The notes beneath the pieces were generated by a model, which did no database searches, was not told the DNA's origin, and saw nothing but the letters and a program-made list of their open reading frames with translations. The position numbers and the translations under genes were made by a program. From Microcaldota archaeon (GTDB lineage: Archaea; Micrarchaeota; Micrarchaeia; Anstonellales; Anstonellaceae), in assembly GCA_026396355.1 (NCBI GenBank), contig JAPLWY010000057.1:2294-8497 (forward strand): a stretch of 6,204 nucleotides of DNA, in the 5' to 3' direction. The stretch's first letter is position 1. Every line of letters starts with the position of its first letter. Positions 5,925-6,204 of the stretch are shown here, piece by piece.

Positions 5925-6204
5925 ATGGATGCGACACTTGAACGGCAGCTTCAGAAAGACTGGAACTCAACCTGCAGAGTGCTCTTCGGGCGCGAGATTG
6001 GCAAGCTTCCGGATTATTCGGAATGGCTCTCGGAATACCTGCCCCCGACCGCCAGGCGCAAGTCCCACCTTTCCGGGAAAGAAGTGATGCTTGCCTCAGA
6101 CCTGTACTCCAAGAACGCGCAGTTCGTGTCAGCCGACGAGGCGGTCCAGAACCGCAAGTACGCGATTTCAATAAATGACATGAAGGATTTGGACACATTG
6201 CTTC
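5925..6204 (+). CDS. Second Cys-rich repeat protein paralog, N-terminal part (3' end cut by window edge)
   Basis: The frame is open from ATG 5925 to the window edge, giving 93 complete codons. The translation (MDATLERQLQKDWNSTC..., ending MKDLDTLL) aligns without a gap to residues 1-93 of the preceding protein; I count about 55 identical residues (59%). Conserved points include LER.LQK.W, STC, TARRKS.LSGKEV and SIN..KD.D.LL. C48 of the first protein is His here. Only the pre-solenoid part is visible, so whether it also carries two units and a cysteine ladder cannot be told. It sits 5 bp after its paralog, in the same direction, with a GTGAT ribosome binding site. Tandem duplication is the direct reading; the array may continue beyond the window. 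Confidence 0.85.
   Translation, partial: MDATLERQLQKDWNSTCRVLFGREIGKLPDYSEWLSEYLPPTARRKSHLSGKEVMLASDLYSKNAQFVSADEAVQNRKYAISINDMKDLDTLL

Noticed and set aside
5650..6198. 182-aa minus-strand open frame across the two Cys-rich genes
   Set aside because: It is antisense to two paralogous coding regions whose alignment proves the plus frame; its Arg/Ser-rich composition is typical of a shadow frame.
1..6204. tRNA, rRNA, CRISPR array, insertion sequence or prophage marks
   Set aside because: No cloverleaf, no direct repeats with spacers, no transposase or integrase motif and no terminal inverted repeats were seen by eye.

Overview
The window reads as archaeal chromosome. The evidence is a 3' fragment of NMD3 (a ribosome-export/assembly factor of archaea and eukaryotes), a tandem Lrp/AsnC-type regulator, TATA-box promoters about 27 bp upstream of start codons (one leaderless in layout), and GTGAT-type ribosome binding sites. 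The short intergenic spaces, the mid-range base composition with AT-rich promoters, and a family of Cys-rich repeat proteins resembling ones I associate with DPANN archaea and CPR bacteria suggest a DPANN-type archaeon. That lineage is inference; no rRNA or other marker is present to settle it.

Layout, left to right. (1) Positions 1-399, plus strand: C-terminal part of an NMD3-family protein, cut by the window edge. (2) Positions 382-1915, minus strand: a two-gene unit with a 329-aa double Lrp/AsnC regulator followed after 4 bp by a 179-aa YkgJ-type Cys-cluster protein, whose 3' end overlaps the NMD3 end by 18 bp. (3) Positions 1916-2020: a 105-bp AT-rich divergent promoter region with a TATA box for each direction and a 7+1+7 inverted repeat against the rightward TATA box. 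(4) Positions 2021-4285, plus strand: a 754-aa protein with a complete glutamine-dependent asparagine synthetase (about 510 aa) fused to a 240-aa C-terminal domain I cannot assign firmly. (5) Positions 4345-5919 and 5925 to the window end, plus strand: two tandem paralogous genes for Cys-rich proteins. The first is itself an internal duplication of a roughly 240-residue unit, and its second half ends in a regular nine-residue cysteine ladder.

How the genes may work together: the regulator and the amidotransferase fusion share a divergent promoter, so amino-acid-responsive control of the fusion gene is the simplest model. The Cys-rich paralogs follow in the same direction after 59 bp with their own possible TATA element, so they may be a separate transcript or a read-through partner. 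The most unusual content is the amidotransferase fusion and the duplicated Cys-ladder family beside it. No RNA genes, insertion sequences or CRISPR arrays were seen.
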